Of a DNA stretch of 64,000 nucleotides, positions 43,661-53,778 are shown piece by piece. Made by a program: the position numbers and the translations under genes. A model generated the notes under the pieces. That model saw nothing but the letters and a program-made list of their open reading frames with translations. It searched no databases and was not told where the DNA came from. The DNA is taken from positions 697,827 to 761,826 of the forward strand of contig NZ_KB851200.1 of NCBI RefSeq assembly GCF_000368065.1, read 5' to 3'. The stretch comes from Acinetobacter seifertii (GTDB taxonomy: Bacteria > Pseudomonadota > Gammaproteobacteria > Pseudomonadales > Moraxellaceae). Position 1 is the first letter of the stretch. The number at the start of each line of letters is the position of its first letter.

Positions 43661-46384
43661 ATGCCTTCTAAAATTAAGTTTAAACAGTCAACTCTTTCTC
43701 ACTCTATGCATTTAATCTTAAAAATGCAGAGTATACCTAAACTTATTTGTAGCAGCTTATTGTTAAGTTTATGTGTTACTCCTTGTTATGCTGAAAGTTC
43801 GGCAGAAACAGTAACATCAGCAGCCCAACAGACGGTAGCTAATTTATCATCACAACAAACCAGTACAAATAACCAAAATGATGTTCCAATTACGGATGTT
43901 GCGACGCTTGTAACTCAAGCACAGCAGCAACAAGATAGCTTGGCTATATTGCAACAACAAGAACAATTTCCAAATCAGATTGAAGAATTTAAGCCAATCA
44001 CGCTGGATAACCTTGATGACTTACCTGTTATGCCTGTTGATCAGAGTATGGCAAATGAAATTTATCGAGTTGCAGAAGAGGCAAAAACTGAAGCGCAAAA
44101 CTTCCAAAATGGAACTCAAAAACATCCGGAAATAGTGGTCAATGATGCATCTCAAGCAGAATTACATGAAATTACTCAAGCACCTGTAAATATTGACCAA
44201 CTCATGAGTGAGATTCAATCGGATAGTAAGATTGTAGTCGAAGCAAATGAAACGGGAAAAACTTTACCAGAACTTACAGCCGCTACAGAAGAACCACCTG
44301 AAGAGAAAGGTTTCTTTAAACGTATTATCAATAAAATTCGTCCGCCGCGTGTGGCTCCGATGGAACAAATTCCACGTATCACTGCGGAGGTTAGTGGTGC
44401 ACCGGATGATCTTGCTAAAAATATCAAAGGTAAGTTATCTACATTTACCCAAGAATCATTTGAAGATTTTAATTCTGCGTTACCACAGCTTAGAAGTTTA
44501 AGTAACCAAGCCGCACAAGCTGTAGGTTATTACAATGCCGAATTTCGTTTTGAAAAATTAAGTGCAAGTCGAGTACGCGTAAAAGTCACACCAAATGAAC
44601 CTGTTCGAATTAATGAACAAAATATTGAATTTAGTGGAGCAGGTGCAAAACAACCACAGTTCCAAGTTATTCGTTTAGTTCCAGACCAAGATGTAGGAGA
44701 TATTTTTAACCATGGTCTGTATGAAACAACTAAAAGCCGAATTGTAGATGCTGCATCAAATAATGGATACTTTGATGCATTTTGGCGGTTACACGATGTA
44801 AAAGTCAGCCAACCTGAAAACAAAGCAGATATTAATCTCAAATATGAAACGGGTGAGCGATACAAGCTTGGTAAGGTTGAGTTTCGTATGAGCGATCCTT
44901 CAAAACCATTACCTATCAAATTAAATATTTTGGAAAGTATGGCGCCTTGGAAAGAGGGCGATGACTATACATTTTGGCGTGTAAATGCTTTAGCTAATAA
45001 CCTGACTAACTCGAGGTATTTTAACTATACTTTGGTCGATTCAATTAAACCTGATCCAATTGAAAAGCCGCTTGAGTTACCTCCAGATTTACAAGCACTG
45101 GTCGATCAGCAAAATGTCACGATTGATGAATCAAAACTGCTTTCTCCAGAGCAACAACAACTTGCTAAAGCACGTCAATTAGCCTCACCTACTAAAGAGG
45201 TTAGTCAAAATGTTGTAGACGAAAAACAATTTGCTGGGACTGAAAATGCACAATTAGCTGCAGCTCCAGCTGCTTTAAAAACTGCAGCAGATCATCAAGA
45301 GCAAGAATCGGAACAAGACCGTTTACAAGCTAAAGCACGTGAAGAAAAAAGAATTCCAGTTATTGTGACTCTAAATGCAGACAGATTAAATAGTCTAGAA
45401 ACTGGTGTGGGTTATGGTACCGATACGGGAGCTCGCTTACGTAGTCAATATCGTCGCTCAATTGTGAACGAATATGGTCATTCATTTGACGCGAACTTTG
45501 AGCTTTCTCAAATTCGTCAGTCCATAGATGGCCGTTATAGTATTCCTTATAAACATCCATTAAATGATTACTTTAACATTGTGGGTGGTTATGAGCGTGA
45601 GACTAGAGATAATATTGGGCCTGATGTCAGTTTATTAACCGAATCTGCCGTGTTTGGTGGAGAGCGCGTTATTAAAAAACCGTTAGGTGATTGGCAACAT
45701 ACCATTGGAGTTCGTTATCGTCTGGATCGTTTAACTCAAAAAGGAAATGTCGATATTTCTGAGTTACCCGATGCTTTTAAAACTGCCGCTTCAGAGCAAG
45801 AAGCGTTATTGTTTGGTTATGAAACTTCTAAAACTTCAAGTAATACACGTTTAAACCCAACTAAAGCATTTAAACAAAGTTATAAGTTAGAACTGGGAAG
45901 TAGCAGTTTACTTTCCGATGCCAATATGGCAATTGCAACAGCTGGTTGGAGATTTATTTATTCTTTAGGTGAGAATGATGACCATCAGTTTGTGGGCCGA
46001 TCAGATCTTAGTTATATTTTTACCGATGAGTTTGATAAAGTTCCATACAATTTAAGATTCTTTACAGGTGGTGACCAAACAATTCGTGGGTTTGACTACA
46101 AAAGTCTTTCTCCGGAAGTAGATGGATATAAAATTGGTGGACAAGCTCTAGCGGTAGGCTCTCTGGAATACAACTATCAATTCAAAGAAGGTTGGCGAGC
46201 AGCAATTTTTTCTGATTTTGGTAATGCTTACGATAAGAATTTTAGTAACCCGACAGCTTATAGCGTTGGTGTTGGTATTCGTTGGAAGTCACCTATTGGC
46301 CCAATTCGTTTGGATGTAGCTTCAGGTATTTCTGATGAAAATCATCCAATTCGTTTGCATTTCTTTATTGGTCCACAACTTTAA
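43661..46384 (+). CDS. tamA: Outer-membrane assembly factor TamA
   Basis: BamA-related outer-membrane protein that with TamB supports insertion of some outer-membrane proteins and phospholipid transport. At 907 residues it is far longer than the E. coli form (about 577). A signal peptide with a long N-region ends TPCYA near residue 45. Residues about 45-215 are a Gln/Glu-rich extension ending in a basic patch (GFFKRIINKIRPPRV). POTRA domains cover about 230-470, and a charged insert of about 100 residues (about 468-560, LSPEQQQLAKARQLA) splits the last one. The barrel follows from VIVTLNADRLNSLETGVGYGTDTG, with the GGDQTIRGFDYKSLSP motif. TamB starts 26 bases downstream. Confidence 0.93.
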   Translation: MPSKIKFKQSTLSHSMHLILKMQSIPKLICSSLLLSLCVTPCYAESSAETVTSAAQQTVANLSSQQTSTNNQNDVPITDVATLVTQAQQQQDSLAILQQQEQFPNQIEEFKPITLDNLDDLPVMPVDQSMANEIYRVAEEAKTEAQNFQNGTQKHPEIVVNDASQAELHEITQAPVNIDQLMSEIQSDSKIVVEANETGKTLPELTAATEEPPEEKGFFKRIINKIRPPRVAPMEQIPRITAEVSGAPDDLAKNIKGKLSTFTQESFEDFNSALPQLRSLSNQAAQAVGYYNAEFRFEKLSASRVRVKVTPNEPVRINEQNIEFSGAGAKQPQFQVIRLVPDQDVGDIFNHGLYETTKSRIVDAASNNGYFDAFWRLHDVKVSQPENKADINLKYETGERYKLGKVEFRMSDPSKPLPIKLNILESMAPWKEGDDYTFWRVNALANNLTNSRYFNYTLVDSIKPDPIEKPLELPPDLQALVDQQNVTIDESKLLSPEQQQLAKARQLASPTKEVSQNVVDEKQFAGTENAQLAAAPAALKTAADHQEQESEQDRLQAKAREEKRIPVIVTLNADRLNSLETGVGYGTDTGARLRSQYRRSIVNEYGHSFDANFELSQIRQSIDGRYSIPYKHPLNDYFNIVGGYERETRDNIGPDVSLLTESAVFGGERVIKKPLGDWQHTIGVRYRLDRLTQKGNVDISELPDAFKTAASEQEALLFGYETSKTSSNTRLNPTKAFKQSYKLELGSSSLLSDANMAIATAGWRFIYSLGENDDHQFVGRSDLSYIFTDEFDKVPYNLRFFTGGDQTIRGFDYKSLSPEVDGYKIGGQALAVGSLEYNYQFKEGWRAAIFSDFGNAYDKNFSNPTAYSVGVGIRWKSPIGPIRLDVASGISDENHPIRLHFFIGPQL

Positions 46385-46410
46385 AAATAAAATTTTATTA
46401 GGTTTATTTT

Positions 46411-49400
46411 ATGGCGGAAGTAGAACAGCAGCCCACTTCGGCACCAAGCTCTCCTAAGAAGCGACGTATTTTGCGTAGCTTCTTGCTGACAATATTAATC
46501 ATACTTTTATTACTTGTTGCTTCCATCATTATTATGATGTCGACTGACCGTGGAAGCCGTTTTTTATTAGACCGTGTTTTACAAGCTCAACAAGTCATTA
46601 AATATGAGTATGAAGGGGGTAATTTACTTAGGGGAATTATCCTTAAAAATATTATTGTTCAGTTGGCAGAAGTCGATGTTACTTTAGATAGAGCTGATGT
46701 TCGCTTAGGATGGCGTTCTTTACTATTAGAAAAAGAAGTCCATTTAAGCAACGCAGATGTACGCAACTTAATCATTATTAATAAAGCGCCGCCGTCAGAT
46801 AAACCATTTGGATTTAAACCTATAAAACTACCATTTGTTTTACGTATAGATAAGGCAGATGTTGATCATTTAGAAATTAAAAATTCGGGTTCTGTTGTAA
46901 ATTTTCATGATGTCCACTTAAACGAGGCGCTGTGGTCAGAGACAAAGCTGAAGTTTGAAAACTCAAGCATGGATATGGGTTATCTTTCTGTACATAACGC
47001 AACAGGAAACATGGATTTTAGTGGGAAATATCCGCTTAATGCGACAGCAGATTTAAGAATTCCTTCTTTAAAAAGCTTAAATATTCAAAATATAAAAGTT
47101 GCAGCCAGAGGAAGTTTAGATACATTACAAGCTGGCGTAGCAACGACAACACCAGACCTCTTAACAGGCTGGGTTGTTTTACATCCAGTTCGTCATGAAG
47201 TTCCAATGCAAGGGGCTTTGTCACTTAAAAATTATCACTTGCCTTTACTAGTTGATCAAAAATTATTTGCTAAAAATGGTGTTATTAAATTTGAGGGTAA
47301 TGTTCAAAAGCTTAACTTAGCACTTGATACAGATTTAAAAGGTGCGAACTTACCTGAAGGCCAATACAACGCCTTAATGAATACTGATTTAGTACATCAG
47401 TTGAATATTACTGACTTTAATGGCCAAGTCATGAAAGGTGCAATTAACCTTAAAGGGTTAGTGAGCTGGAAAGACCATGTTACTTGGGACATAAAAGGTC
47501 GTTTAGATCATGTTAATCCTAAAGATAAAGCGATTCCTCAAGTCGTTCAGGACTTCTTACCACCAAGTTTAGATGCAGCAGTTTCTTCCACTGGTTCTTT
47601 AGAAAAAGGCACTGAAGTATTAGCCAATGTAGACTTCGACCGTTATGAATCTTGGAAACTTAAATTAAACCAAGCACCTGAAAAGAATAAAAAACCTCAA
47701 CCAATGTTTATGAATGTGGCTTGGTCAAAAATAGACCGTGCTATGCCATATATAGGTTGGTTAAGCAGTGATAGTGGACAAGTTGATCTGACTTTGCGAG
47801 ATGGTCAGCAAGATATTAAAGTCGCAACCAAAGTATATCAGCATGAACAGACTCTTTTACCAGCAGGACAATATCTCGCAACGTTGAATGTTAAAGATAA
47901 TATTCTTAATGTTCCTAGTTTTAGTTTTGCTGCTCAAAAAGGTAGCCTTACAGGCCAAGCCAAAGTTTTATTGCCTACTGAAAAACGTCAGTTGGCTTGG
48001 AATGCCTTATTAAATGCAAAAGATTTTAATCCGCAAAGTATTCATACAGCAGCACCTGTTAACCTACTCAATGGATCAATCAAAGCAAGTGGTTTTGCAA
48101 AGCCAAATCAACAAATTATTCAACTTGAAAAAATCGATTTAAAAGGTCAATTGGCTCAAGCAAGCCAAGAAACGGTTGCGCTAGCAGGGAAAAGTACAGC
48201 TGCTTTATTATTTAATGATGTTAAAGCAGGTGGTGGGTTTAAAGGTTTTGCAGTTAATTATGATGGATCGTTGAAAGCACTTAATCAGGCGAATGGATTA
48301 TTAAAGTTCTCTATTGCGGGTACTCCAGAGTTTATTCGAATTAACCAGTTACAACATGATGGTGTTGCTGGAAAAATCTATGCGACTGGCTCAGTAAACT
48401 TAAAAGATCGTATTGCTTGGGATATCAATAGCTCGCTTGTACGTTTTAAACCTCAATATTTTGCTTCAAGTGTAAAAGGCGAAATTTCAGGAAATGTAAA
48501 AACGCAAGGTGTTTGGTCTGATAAGTTAAAGCGTATTGATATTCAACAGTTGAATCTTGCAGGATTTTTGAATAACAAACCTGTGAGAGGTAAAGGTAAT
48601 TTATCTATACTTATGGATTCGAACCAAAAGGGATTCTTACCTCAACAATTTGAAGCGAATAATCTATTTTTGGTTTATGCACAAAACCAGTTACAAGCAA
48701 CAGGTAATGCGCAAAATTTAAAAATTAAGCTCAATGCTCCTGCACTTTATGAGTTGTATCCTGGCTTGAGTGGGGGTGCCTATGGGGATTTGAGTGTCCA
48801 ATCTCAACCTCGCCTAAAAGCTACCGCGAATATTGCAGTTGATAACTTTGCGTATACTAATTTAGTGAGTATTAAAAAACTGCGTATACAGGGTGAACTC
48901 CCAACATCTGAAACAACACCAACCCAGCTTACAGCTAAGTTAGATAATTTACGTAGTGGTAGCCGTCTAATTCAGTCTGCTGAAGTTAATTTAACAGGAA
49001 CACGGAAAGCGCATTTATTAAAAGTGCAGGCAAACAATAATGTTTCTAAATTCTATGTTCAATTGGCAGGTGGTTTTAACCAAAATAATGATTGGTTAGG
49101 CCAAATTCAAAAAGGAAGTTTTGATTCGCGACGAATTCGTTTAGCACAAAATCAAAATGCACCTATTATTTTCTCATCAGCACGTTCTGAATTATTTGTT
49201 GGGCAACATTGTTGGCAGAGTAAAAATAGTCAGTTATGTCTTGATCAACCTGTACGTGTAAGTAAAGCACAGGGTAATATTTCATTTGTTACCCAAAATC
49301 TGGATTTAGGCGATTTTGCTGCTTTCATGCCAGAAGGTTTGGCAATGACAGGGCAACTCAATGGATATGCGAAAGCTTCTTGGGTAAATGGTGGACATCC

Positions 49401-50916
49401 TAAACTTGATGCACGTTTAGTGACTCGAAAAGGTGAACTAGGCCTAGCTGCGGAAGACCCTCAGGATCCGCCAACCACATTGACTTATGACGAGCTCAGT
49501 GTAATTGCGAAAAGTATTTCAGATGGTCTATTGTTACGCGTTGACGTGAAAACACCTGATATTGGTACTGGCTATGCAAATGTCATTATTAATCCATACC
49601 AACCCTCTATGCCAATGCGTGGTGAGGTGGCCTTTAATGATGTGCAATTAAAAGTTTTGAAACCATTTATTCAAGATGTACGCTCAATGAGTGGTACGTT
49701 AGCTTTAGCTGGTAAAGTAAATGGTACTTTAACCCAACCTCAATTTACGGGTGAAATGCGTTTGAAAAACGGGGCGATCAGTATGATCTCCCTGCCAGTG
49801 AACTTAACCAACGTACAAGTGTATTCATCTATTCGTCAGGATATGGCAACAATTGATGGTGCATTTAACAGTGGACAAGGGGTAGGTTTACTTAAAGGCA
49901 GTTTCGACTGGAAAGATTCACCGCGTCTACAGTTGAACTTAAAAGGTGATAACTTACTGGTACGCCAAGCACCATTAATTACAGCAATTGCAAATCCGAA
50001 TTTGACACTTGATATGTATCCTTTCGATAAACGTTTAAGTTTGAAAGGGTCTGTAGATGTTCCTCGTGCACGTATTTCAATGCCTGAAACAACGGCACCT
50101 GTCATTAATACATCTTCAGATGTGCGTATCGTCCGTCAGGGCCAAGACCCACTTGCAATTTTACGCGCAGCTAAACCTTGGGATATTCGTGCTGATATTT
50201 CGGTGAATATTGGTAACCAAGTAATCTTCCAAGGCTTTAACAGTAATATTCCTCTAGTTGGTCGTTTGAACTTGACTCAACGTGGTTATGAAACGGCAAT
50301 GCGCGCGATGGGTGCTATTGGTGTAAGTCAAAAAGTGAAAATTGAAGCATATGGTCAAAGCTTAGATTTAAATCGTGCAATTGCTCGTTTCAATGGGCCA
50401 CTGTCAAACCCGACTTTAGATATTGATGCGAATAAAAATGTTCAGGGAAGTATGGTTGGTGTGCGTGTTACAGGTACTGCGTCATCACCAAGTATTCAAG
50501 TTTATAATGATGCTGGTTTGTCTGAACAAGAAGCCTTGAATGCATTGGTAACGGGTCGTATTAATGAAGGTTCAAGCGGTTTAAGTAATTCGGAAGGTTT
50601 TAAATCTGATGTAAACAATACTATTGCTGCTGCTGGTATTAGTATGGGCTTAGGTGGCACTCGTGCTTTGACGAATCAAATTGGTCGTACTTTTGGTTTA
50701 AGTGGACTTGCCTTAGATGCCCAAGGTACAGGGGATGATACTCAGGTAAGCTTAACTGGATATATCACACCTGACTTATTTATTCGTTATGGTGTTGGTG
50801 TATTTACGCCAGTCAATAAGCTTACCTTACGTTATCAAATGAATCGCCGCTTATATTTAGAAGCAAGTCAGTCTTTAGAAAGAGCGATCGACTTATTCTA
50901 CAATTGGCGTTTCTAA
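46411..50916 (+). CDS. tamB: Inner-membrane-anchored translocation module TamB
   Basis: AsmA-like protein of 1501 residues that spans the periplasm as a long lipid-binding beta-groove and pairs with TamA. One membrane anchor is near residues 20-42 (LLTILIILLLLVASIIIMM), after a basic tail (SPKKRRILRS). The rest is beta-rich, with the conserved C-terminal TamB domain (about 1150-1501) including ARFNGPLSNPTLDI, SEQEALNALVTGRI and an end NWRF typical for contact with the outer-membrane partner. A terminator follows. The tamA-tamB order and close spacing support the assignment. Confidence 0.95.
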   Translation: MAEVEQQPTSAPSSPKKRRILRSFLLTILIILLLLVASIIIMMSTDRGSRFLLDRVLQAQQVIKYEYEGGNLLRGIILKNIIVQLAEVDVTLDRADVRLGWRSLLLEKEVHLSNADVRNLIIINKAPPSDKPFGFKPIKLPFVLRIDKADVDHLEIKNSGSVVNFHDVHLNEALWSETKLKFENSSMDMGYLSVHNATGNMDFSGKYPLNATADLRIPSLKSLNIQNIKVAARGSLDTLQAGVATTTPDLLTGWVVLHPVRHEVPMQGALSLKNYHLPLLVDQKLFAKNGVIKFEGNVQKLNLALDTDLKGANLPEGQYNALMNTDLVHQLNITDFNGQVMKGAINLKGLVSWKDHVTWDIKGRLDHVNPKDKAIPQVVQDFLPPSLDAAVSSTGSLEKGTEVLANVDFDRYESWKLKLNQAPEKNKKPQPMFMNVAWSKIDRAMPYIGWLSSDSGQVDLTLRDGQQDIKVATKVYQHEQTLLPAGQYLATLNVKDNILNVPSFSFAAQKGSLTGQAKVLLPTEKRQLAWNALLNAKDFNPQSIHTAAPVNLLNGSIKASGFAKPNQQIIQLEKIDLKGQLAQASQETVALAGKSTAALLFNDVKAGGGFKGFAVNYDGSLKALNQANGLLKFSIAGTPEFIRINQLQHDGVAGKIYATGSVNLKDRIAWDINSSLVRFKPQYFASSVKGEISGNVKTQGVWSDKLKRIDIQQLNLAGFLNNKPVRGKGNLSILMDSNQKGFLPQQFEANNLFLVYAQNQLQATGNAQNLKIKLNAPALYELYPGLSGGAYGDLSVQSQPRLKATANIAVDNFAYTNLVSIKKLRIQGELPTSETTPTQLTAKLDNLRSGSRLIQSAEVNLTGTRKAHLLKVQANNNVSKFYVQLAGGFNQNNDWLGQIQKGSFDSRRIRLAQNQNAPIIFSSARSELFVGQHCWQSKNSQLCLDQPVRVSKAQGNISFVTQNLDLGDFAAFMPEGLAMTGQLNGYAKASWVNGGHPKLDARLVTRKGELGLAAEDPQDPPTTLTYDELSVIAKSISDGLLLRVDVKTPDIGTGYANVIINPYQPSMPMRGEVAFNDVQLKVLKPFIQDVRSMSGTLALAGKVNGTLTQPQFTGEMRLKNGAISMISLPVNLTNVQVYSSIRQDMATIDGAFNSGQGVGLLKGSFDWKDSPRLQLNLKGDNLLVRQAPLITAIANPNLTLDMYPFDKRLSLKGSVDVPRARISMPETTAPVINTSSDVRIVRQGQDPLAILRAAKPWDIRADISVNIGNQVIFQGFNSNIPLVGRLNLTQRGYETAMRAMGAIGVSQKVKIEAYGQSLDLNRAIARFNGPLSNPTLDIDANKNVQGSMVGVRVTGTASSPSIQVYNDAGLSEQEALNALVTGRINEGSSGLSNSEGFKSDVNNTIAAAGISMGLGGTRALTNQIGRTFGLSGLALDAQGTGDDTQVSLTGYITPDLFIRYGVGVFTPVNKLTLRYQMNRRLYLEASQSLERAIDLFYNWRF

Positions 50917-50927
50917 ATGTATGAATT

Positions 50928-50958
50928 AAGAGCTCACTTTAAGTGGGCTCTTATTTTA
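50928..50958 (+). terminator. Terminator of tamAB
   Basis: The arms AAGAGCTCACTT and AAGTGGGCTCTT pair with one G-T pair around a short loop and are followed by ATTTTATT. It starts about 11 bases after the tamB stop. Confidence 0.85.
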
Positions 50959-51226
50959 TTAACGCTATACTATTTTAAAAAAATTAATAATTCTCATATA
51001 GATCATTAATTTACTTTGAAGTAATCACATATTAAACACGATTCTGGTTAAAGAAACTTCACTTGAAAATTGCTGTTTTATAAATTAATTTTCAAAATCA
51101 TTAAATGAAATTAGATCGATAAAGCCTTGTTGATAATTACAAATAAGGTGAATTTGATCCTAGCCAAAATAATGGACAGTACTTCCCTCTAAAGATAACG
51201 TAACGTTAACTTTGGAGATCCAAGAA

Positions 51227-51520
51227 ATGGCCAAACGTTTTAGTGCTGAATTTAAACAGCAAGCAATTGATTATGCACTTTCAAACTCACACGAGCCTAT
51301 AGCTGCAATCGCCCAGAAATTAGGTGTGGGTTATTCAACTTTAGACAAATGGATTCGTGAAACCAATCCAGTGGGTTCAAGCAAACGTCAACTTTCACCA
51401 GAACAACAGCGGATCTTGGAATTAGAGAAAGAAGTCAAACAGCTCAAGGAAGCCAATGACATCTTAAAAAAAGCGCATGTGTACTTTCTAACAGATCATG
51501 CCAAGAAAAGTACACGGTAA
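51227..51520 (+). CDS. IS3-family transposase OrfA
   Basis: A 97-residue DNA-binding part, started at the ATG at 51227 with a GGAG site nine bases upstream. It has a helix-turn-helix (IAAIAQKLGVGYSTLDKWIR) and a Leu-rich coiled coil (RILELEKEVKQLKEANDILKK). An A-AAA-AAA slip site at 51466-51472 is in phase for a -1 shift, and the -1 frame runs open straight into orfB, so an OrfAB fusion is expected. Confidence 0.93.
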   Translation: MAKRFSAEFKQQAIDYALSNSHEPIAAIAQKLGVGYSTLDKWIRETNPVGSSKRQLSPEQQRILELEKEVKQLKEANDILKKAHVYFLTDHAKKSTR

Positions 51521-51534
51521 TTCAAGATCTAGAT

Positions 51535-52386
51535 ATGAATGAAGTCACGGTATCTTCTGCCTGTAAATACCTAGGTGTCAGCACTTCAGGCTATTATGCC
51601 TGGCGAAAACGTCAGGCCAATACGGTAGAGAAATATAATGATTTAAAAGCCGTATATTGGCAGCATCATGCACGATTGGGTGCACCTTCATTGGTACATG
51701 ACATGCATGATTTAGGTTACAGCATGAGTGAACGCACTGTTGGAAGAATGCTGAAAAATCTGGGTTTACGCAGCAGGATTGCGCGTAAATACAAGCATAC
51801 GACTGATTCAAACCATCGTTTGCCTACAGCACCCAATCTGTTAGAGCGTCAATTTACAGTCATTCAGCCTAACAAGGTTTGGACAACGGATATTACCTAT
51901 ATCCGTACCAAGCAAGGTTGGCTGTATTTATGTGTGATGCTGGATCTATTTAGTCGTCGTATCGTGGGGTGGCAAACCAGCCATCGAATAGACCGCCAGT
52001 TGGTGTGTGATACGTTTAACTATGCAATGGCTCGTCAGGGTTATCCAACTGGTGTTATGGTTCATTCGGACCAAGGTTCACAGTACTGTAGTCGTGATTT
52101 TAGAGCGCTGTTACTGACAAATGATTGTACTCAGAGTATGTCTAGACGTGGAAACTGTTGGGATAATGCAGTGACTGAAAGCTTCTTTCATACATTGAAA
52201 GGTCATGTGGTCCATGGCAGTGTGTTTGCCACTCGAAAAGAAGCGAATGCTGTCTTGTTTGACTATATTGAGATTTATTACAATCGGGTCAGAAGACATT
52301 CTGCAAATGGCTGGTTAAGCCCTGAAGCCTTTGAGAAGAAATATTTTAAGAATTTAGAGGGATTTGTTGTCCACGATACTGTCTAG
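51535..52386 (+). CDS. IS3-family transposase OrfB (integrase domain)
   Basis: A DDE integrase of 283 residues: KVWTTDITYIRTKQGWLYL (first Asp), VHSDQGSQY (second Asp) and NAVTESFFHTLK (Glu), with an N-terminal HTH_21-like segment (GYSMSERTVGRMLKNLGL). The sequence style suggests the IS3 group. The independent ATG may be little used, since the frame continues upstream from the orfA slip site without a stop. Confidence 0.94.
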   Translation: MNEVTVSSACKYLGVSTSGYYAWRKRQANTVEKYNDLKAVYWQHHARLGAPSLVHDMHDLGYSMSERTVGRMLKNLGLRSRIARKYKHTTDSNHRLPTAPNLLERQFTVIQPNKVWTTDITYIRTKQGWLYLCVMLDLFSRRIVGWQTSHRIDRQLVCDTFNYAMARQGYPTGVMVHSDQGSQYCSRDFRALLLTNDCTQSMSRRGNCWDNAVTESFFHTLKGHVVHGSVFATRKEANAVLFDYIEIYYNRVRRHSANGWLSPEAFEKKYFKNLEGFVVHDTV

Positions 52387-52409
52387 GATCAATTTTCAAG
52401 GAAATGCCA

Positions 52410-53645
52410 GTGAAAAAAGTTACTTGTGTTGAAATTACAGAGAGCAAGGATAACGATATAAAGCTTAAATATCGTGCATTGATTCAGAAATTAACAGCAA
52501 CTTTGTCGTTGACGTTTTTATCACTTGGGTGGGGTAACATAGTTAATGCCGCAGACCAACAAATCGCTTTAGTAGGAACATGGACATCTATTCCTAATGC
52601 ACCACTTGTGCAAAAACCAAAGCAGGCCAGCGAAGGTTTGTACCAGTTTCAAGTTAATAGGGATGGGACTTTAACTCCTATTAAAGTATTAAAAATGAAA
52701 AGTCCTTCTTGGATTGTGAAATCGAAAGATGGTCGTTTTGCATATACAACAAATGAAGAAAATTTAGGAGAAGTCACTGCATTATCAGTTCAAAACGGAA
52801 AGGTAGAGGTACTAAATACAGTAGATAGCCATGGTGGGCATCCAACACACGCCTCAATCAGTTTAGATGGTAAATTCCTATTCGTGTCGAATTATTCTGC
52901 ATTTGATAAAGGTCGTGGTGGTGTAGCCGTTTTGCCAATTTTGCCAAATGGACATGTAGGTGAAATGGTACAGAATATTGTTTTCGCTGAAGGTTCTGGC
53001 CATGTCAAAGGTCGTCAGGAAAGTGGTCATGCACATTCGACAACTTTCAGTCCAGATGGTAAGTATTTATATGCGAGCGATCTAGGAAATGACAAAGTCT
53101 ATGCCTTTCGTTATAACCCTAACAAACCCCAACCACTTGAAGCAGACAGCAGTCGAGATGTGAAGTTTGTTCATGGTTCTGGGCCGCGCCATATGGTCTT
53201 TTCTCCAAATGGCGAACACGCGTACATTACCGCAGAAATGCGAAGTGAAATTGTAGCGTTCAATGTACAAGATGGACATCTGAAAAAAATAGCTGAGCTA
53301 AAGTTGGTACATGAAGATAAAACACCTGAATTTAAGAGTGCGAGTGGAATTATCTTGAGTCCAGATGGCAAATATGTCATTGCTGCCAATCGTGGCGCAG
53401 ACAACAAACTTTTGGTATTTAAAATTCAACAAAATGGGTTGTTAGGTCAACCAGTCATTTATAAAGCTAATGGCATTGAACCACGAGCTTTCTCCTTCGA
53501 TGCAACAGGTAAATATTTATATGTGACGAATGTATATAGTAATAACATCAGTTTGTTCCGCTTTGATGCAAAAAGCGGTAGCTTAAAACCTGCTGGCGAT
53601 GCTGCAAAAATATCTACACCTACTGATATTAAGTTCTTTAATTAA
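52410..53645 (+). CDS. Periplasmic lactonase-like beta-propeller protein
   Basis: A seven-bladed propeller protein of the 6-phosphogluconolactonase (Pgl/YbhE-like lactonase) family, 411 residues from the GTG at 52410. The GTG has AAGGA seven bases upstream; the ATG at 52404 is only one base from it. A signal peptide with an unusually long N-region ends at about residue 48 (SLTFLSLGWGNIVNAA), so it is exported and unlikely to act on cytoplasmic 6-phosphogluconolactone. Blade motifs recur (FSPDGKYLYASDLGNDKVYAF, SPDGKYVIAANRGADN, shown in part). It sits directly behind an IS element, which may also have replaced the native 5' end. Confidence 0.8.
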   Translation: MKKVTCVEITESKDNDIKLKYRALIQKLTATLSLTFLSLGWGNIVNAADQQIALVGTWTSIPNAPLVQKPKQASEGLYQFQVNRDGTLTPIKVLKMKSPSWIVKSKDGRFAYTTNEENLGEVTALSVQNGKVEVLNTVDSHGGHPTHASISLDGKFLFVSNYSAFDKGRGGVAVLPILPNGHVGEMVQNIVFAEGSGHVKGRQESGHAHSTTFSPDGKYLYASDLGNDKVYAFRYNPNKPQPLEADSSRDVKFVHGSGPRHMVFSPNGEHAYITAEMRSEIVAFNVQDGHLKKIAELKLVHEDKTPEFKSASGIILSPDGKYVIAANRGADNKLLVFKIQQNGLLGQPVIYKANGIEPRAFSFDATGKYLYVTNVYSNNISLFRFDAKSGSLKPAGDAAKISTPTDIKFFN

Positions 53646-53688
53646 TTTGAGTAAAGCAACCTATATTTTTGACACTTCATATAAAAGA

Positions 53689-53714
53689 TCGAGAGCTGGT
53701 ATCTCGGTTTTTTT
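53689..53714 (+). terminator. Likely terminator of the lactonase-like gene
   Basis: A short stem, CGAGA with TCTCG, closes a seven-base loop and runs into GTTTTTTT. It is about 45 bases after the stop codon. The stem is short but the T-run is good. Confidence 0.65.
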
Positions 53715-53778
53715 ATGGCAGTTTTTGCAAAGTCTGTCAGATTCAGTATGATGTGGGCAGCTTAGTCTGTGTAGAGTA

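Larger units (their letters stand above)
51155..52391 (+). mobile_element. IS3-family element upstream of the lactonase-like gene
   Basis: A 1237-base element, distinct from the one at 39 kb, with imperfect inverted ends (TGATCCTAG at both tips, then a shared TGGACA block) and a 3-base target duplication ATT (51152-51154 and 52392-52394). It has orfA and orfB on the plus strand. Its right end lies 18 bases before the chosen GTG of the lactonase-like gene and just before that gene's ribosome site, so it may have separated the gene from its promoter or supplied one. Confidence 0.92.
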
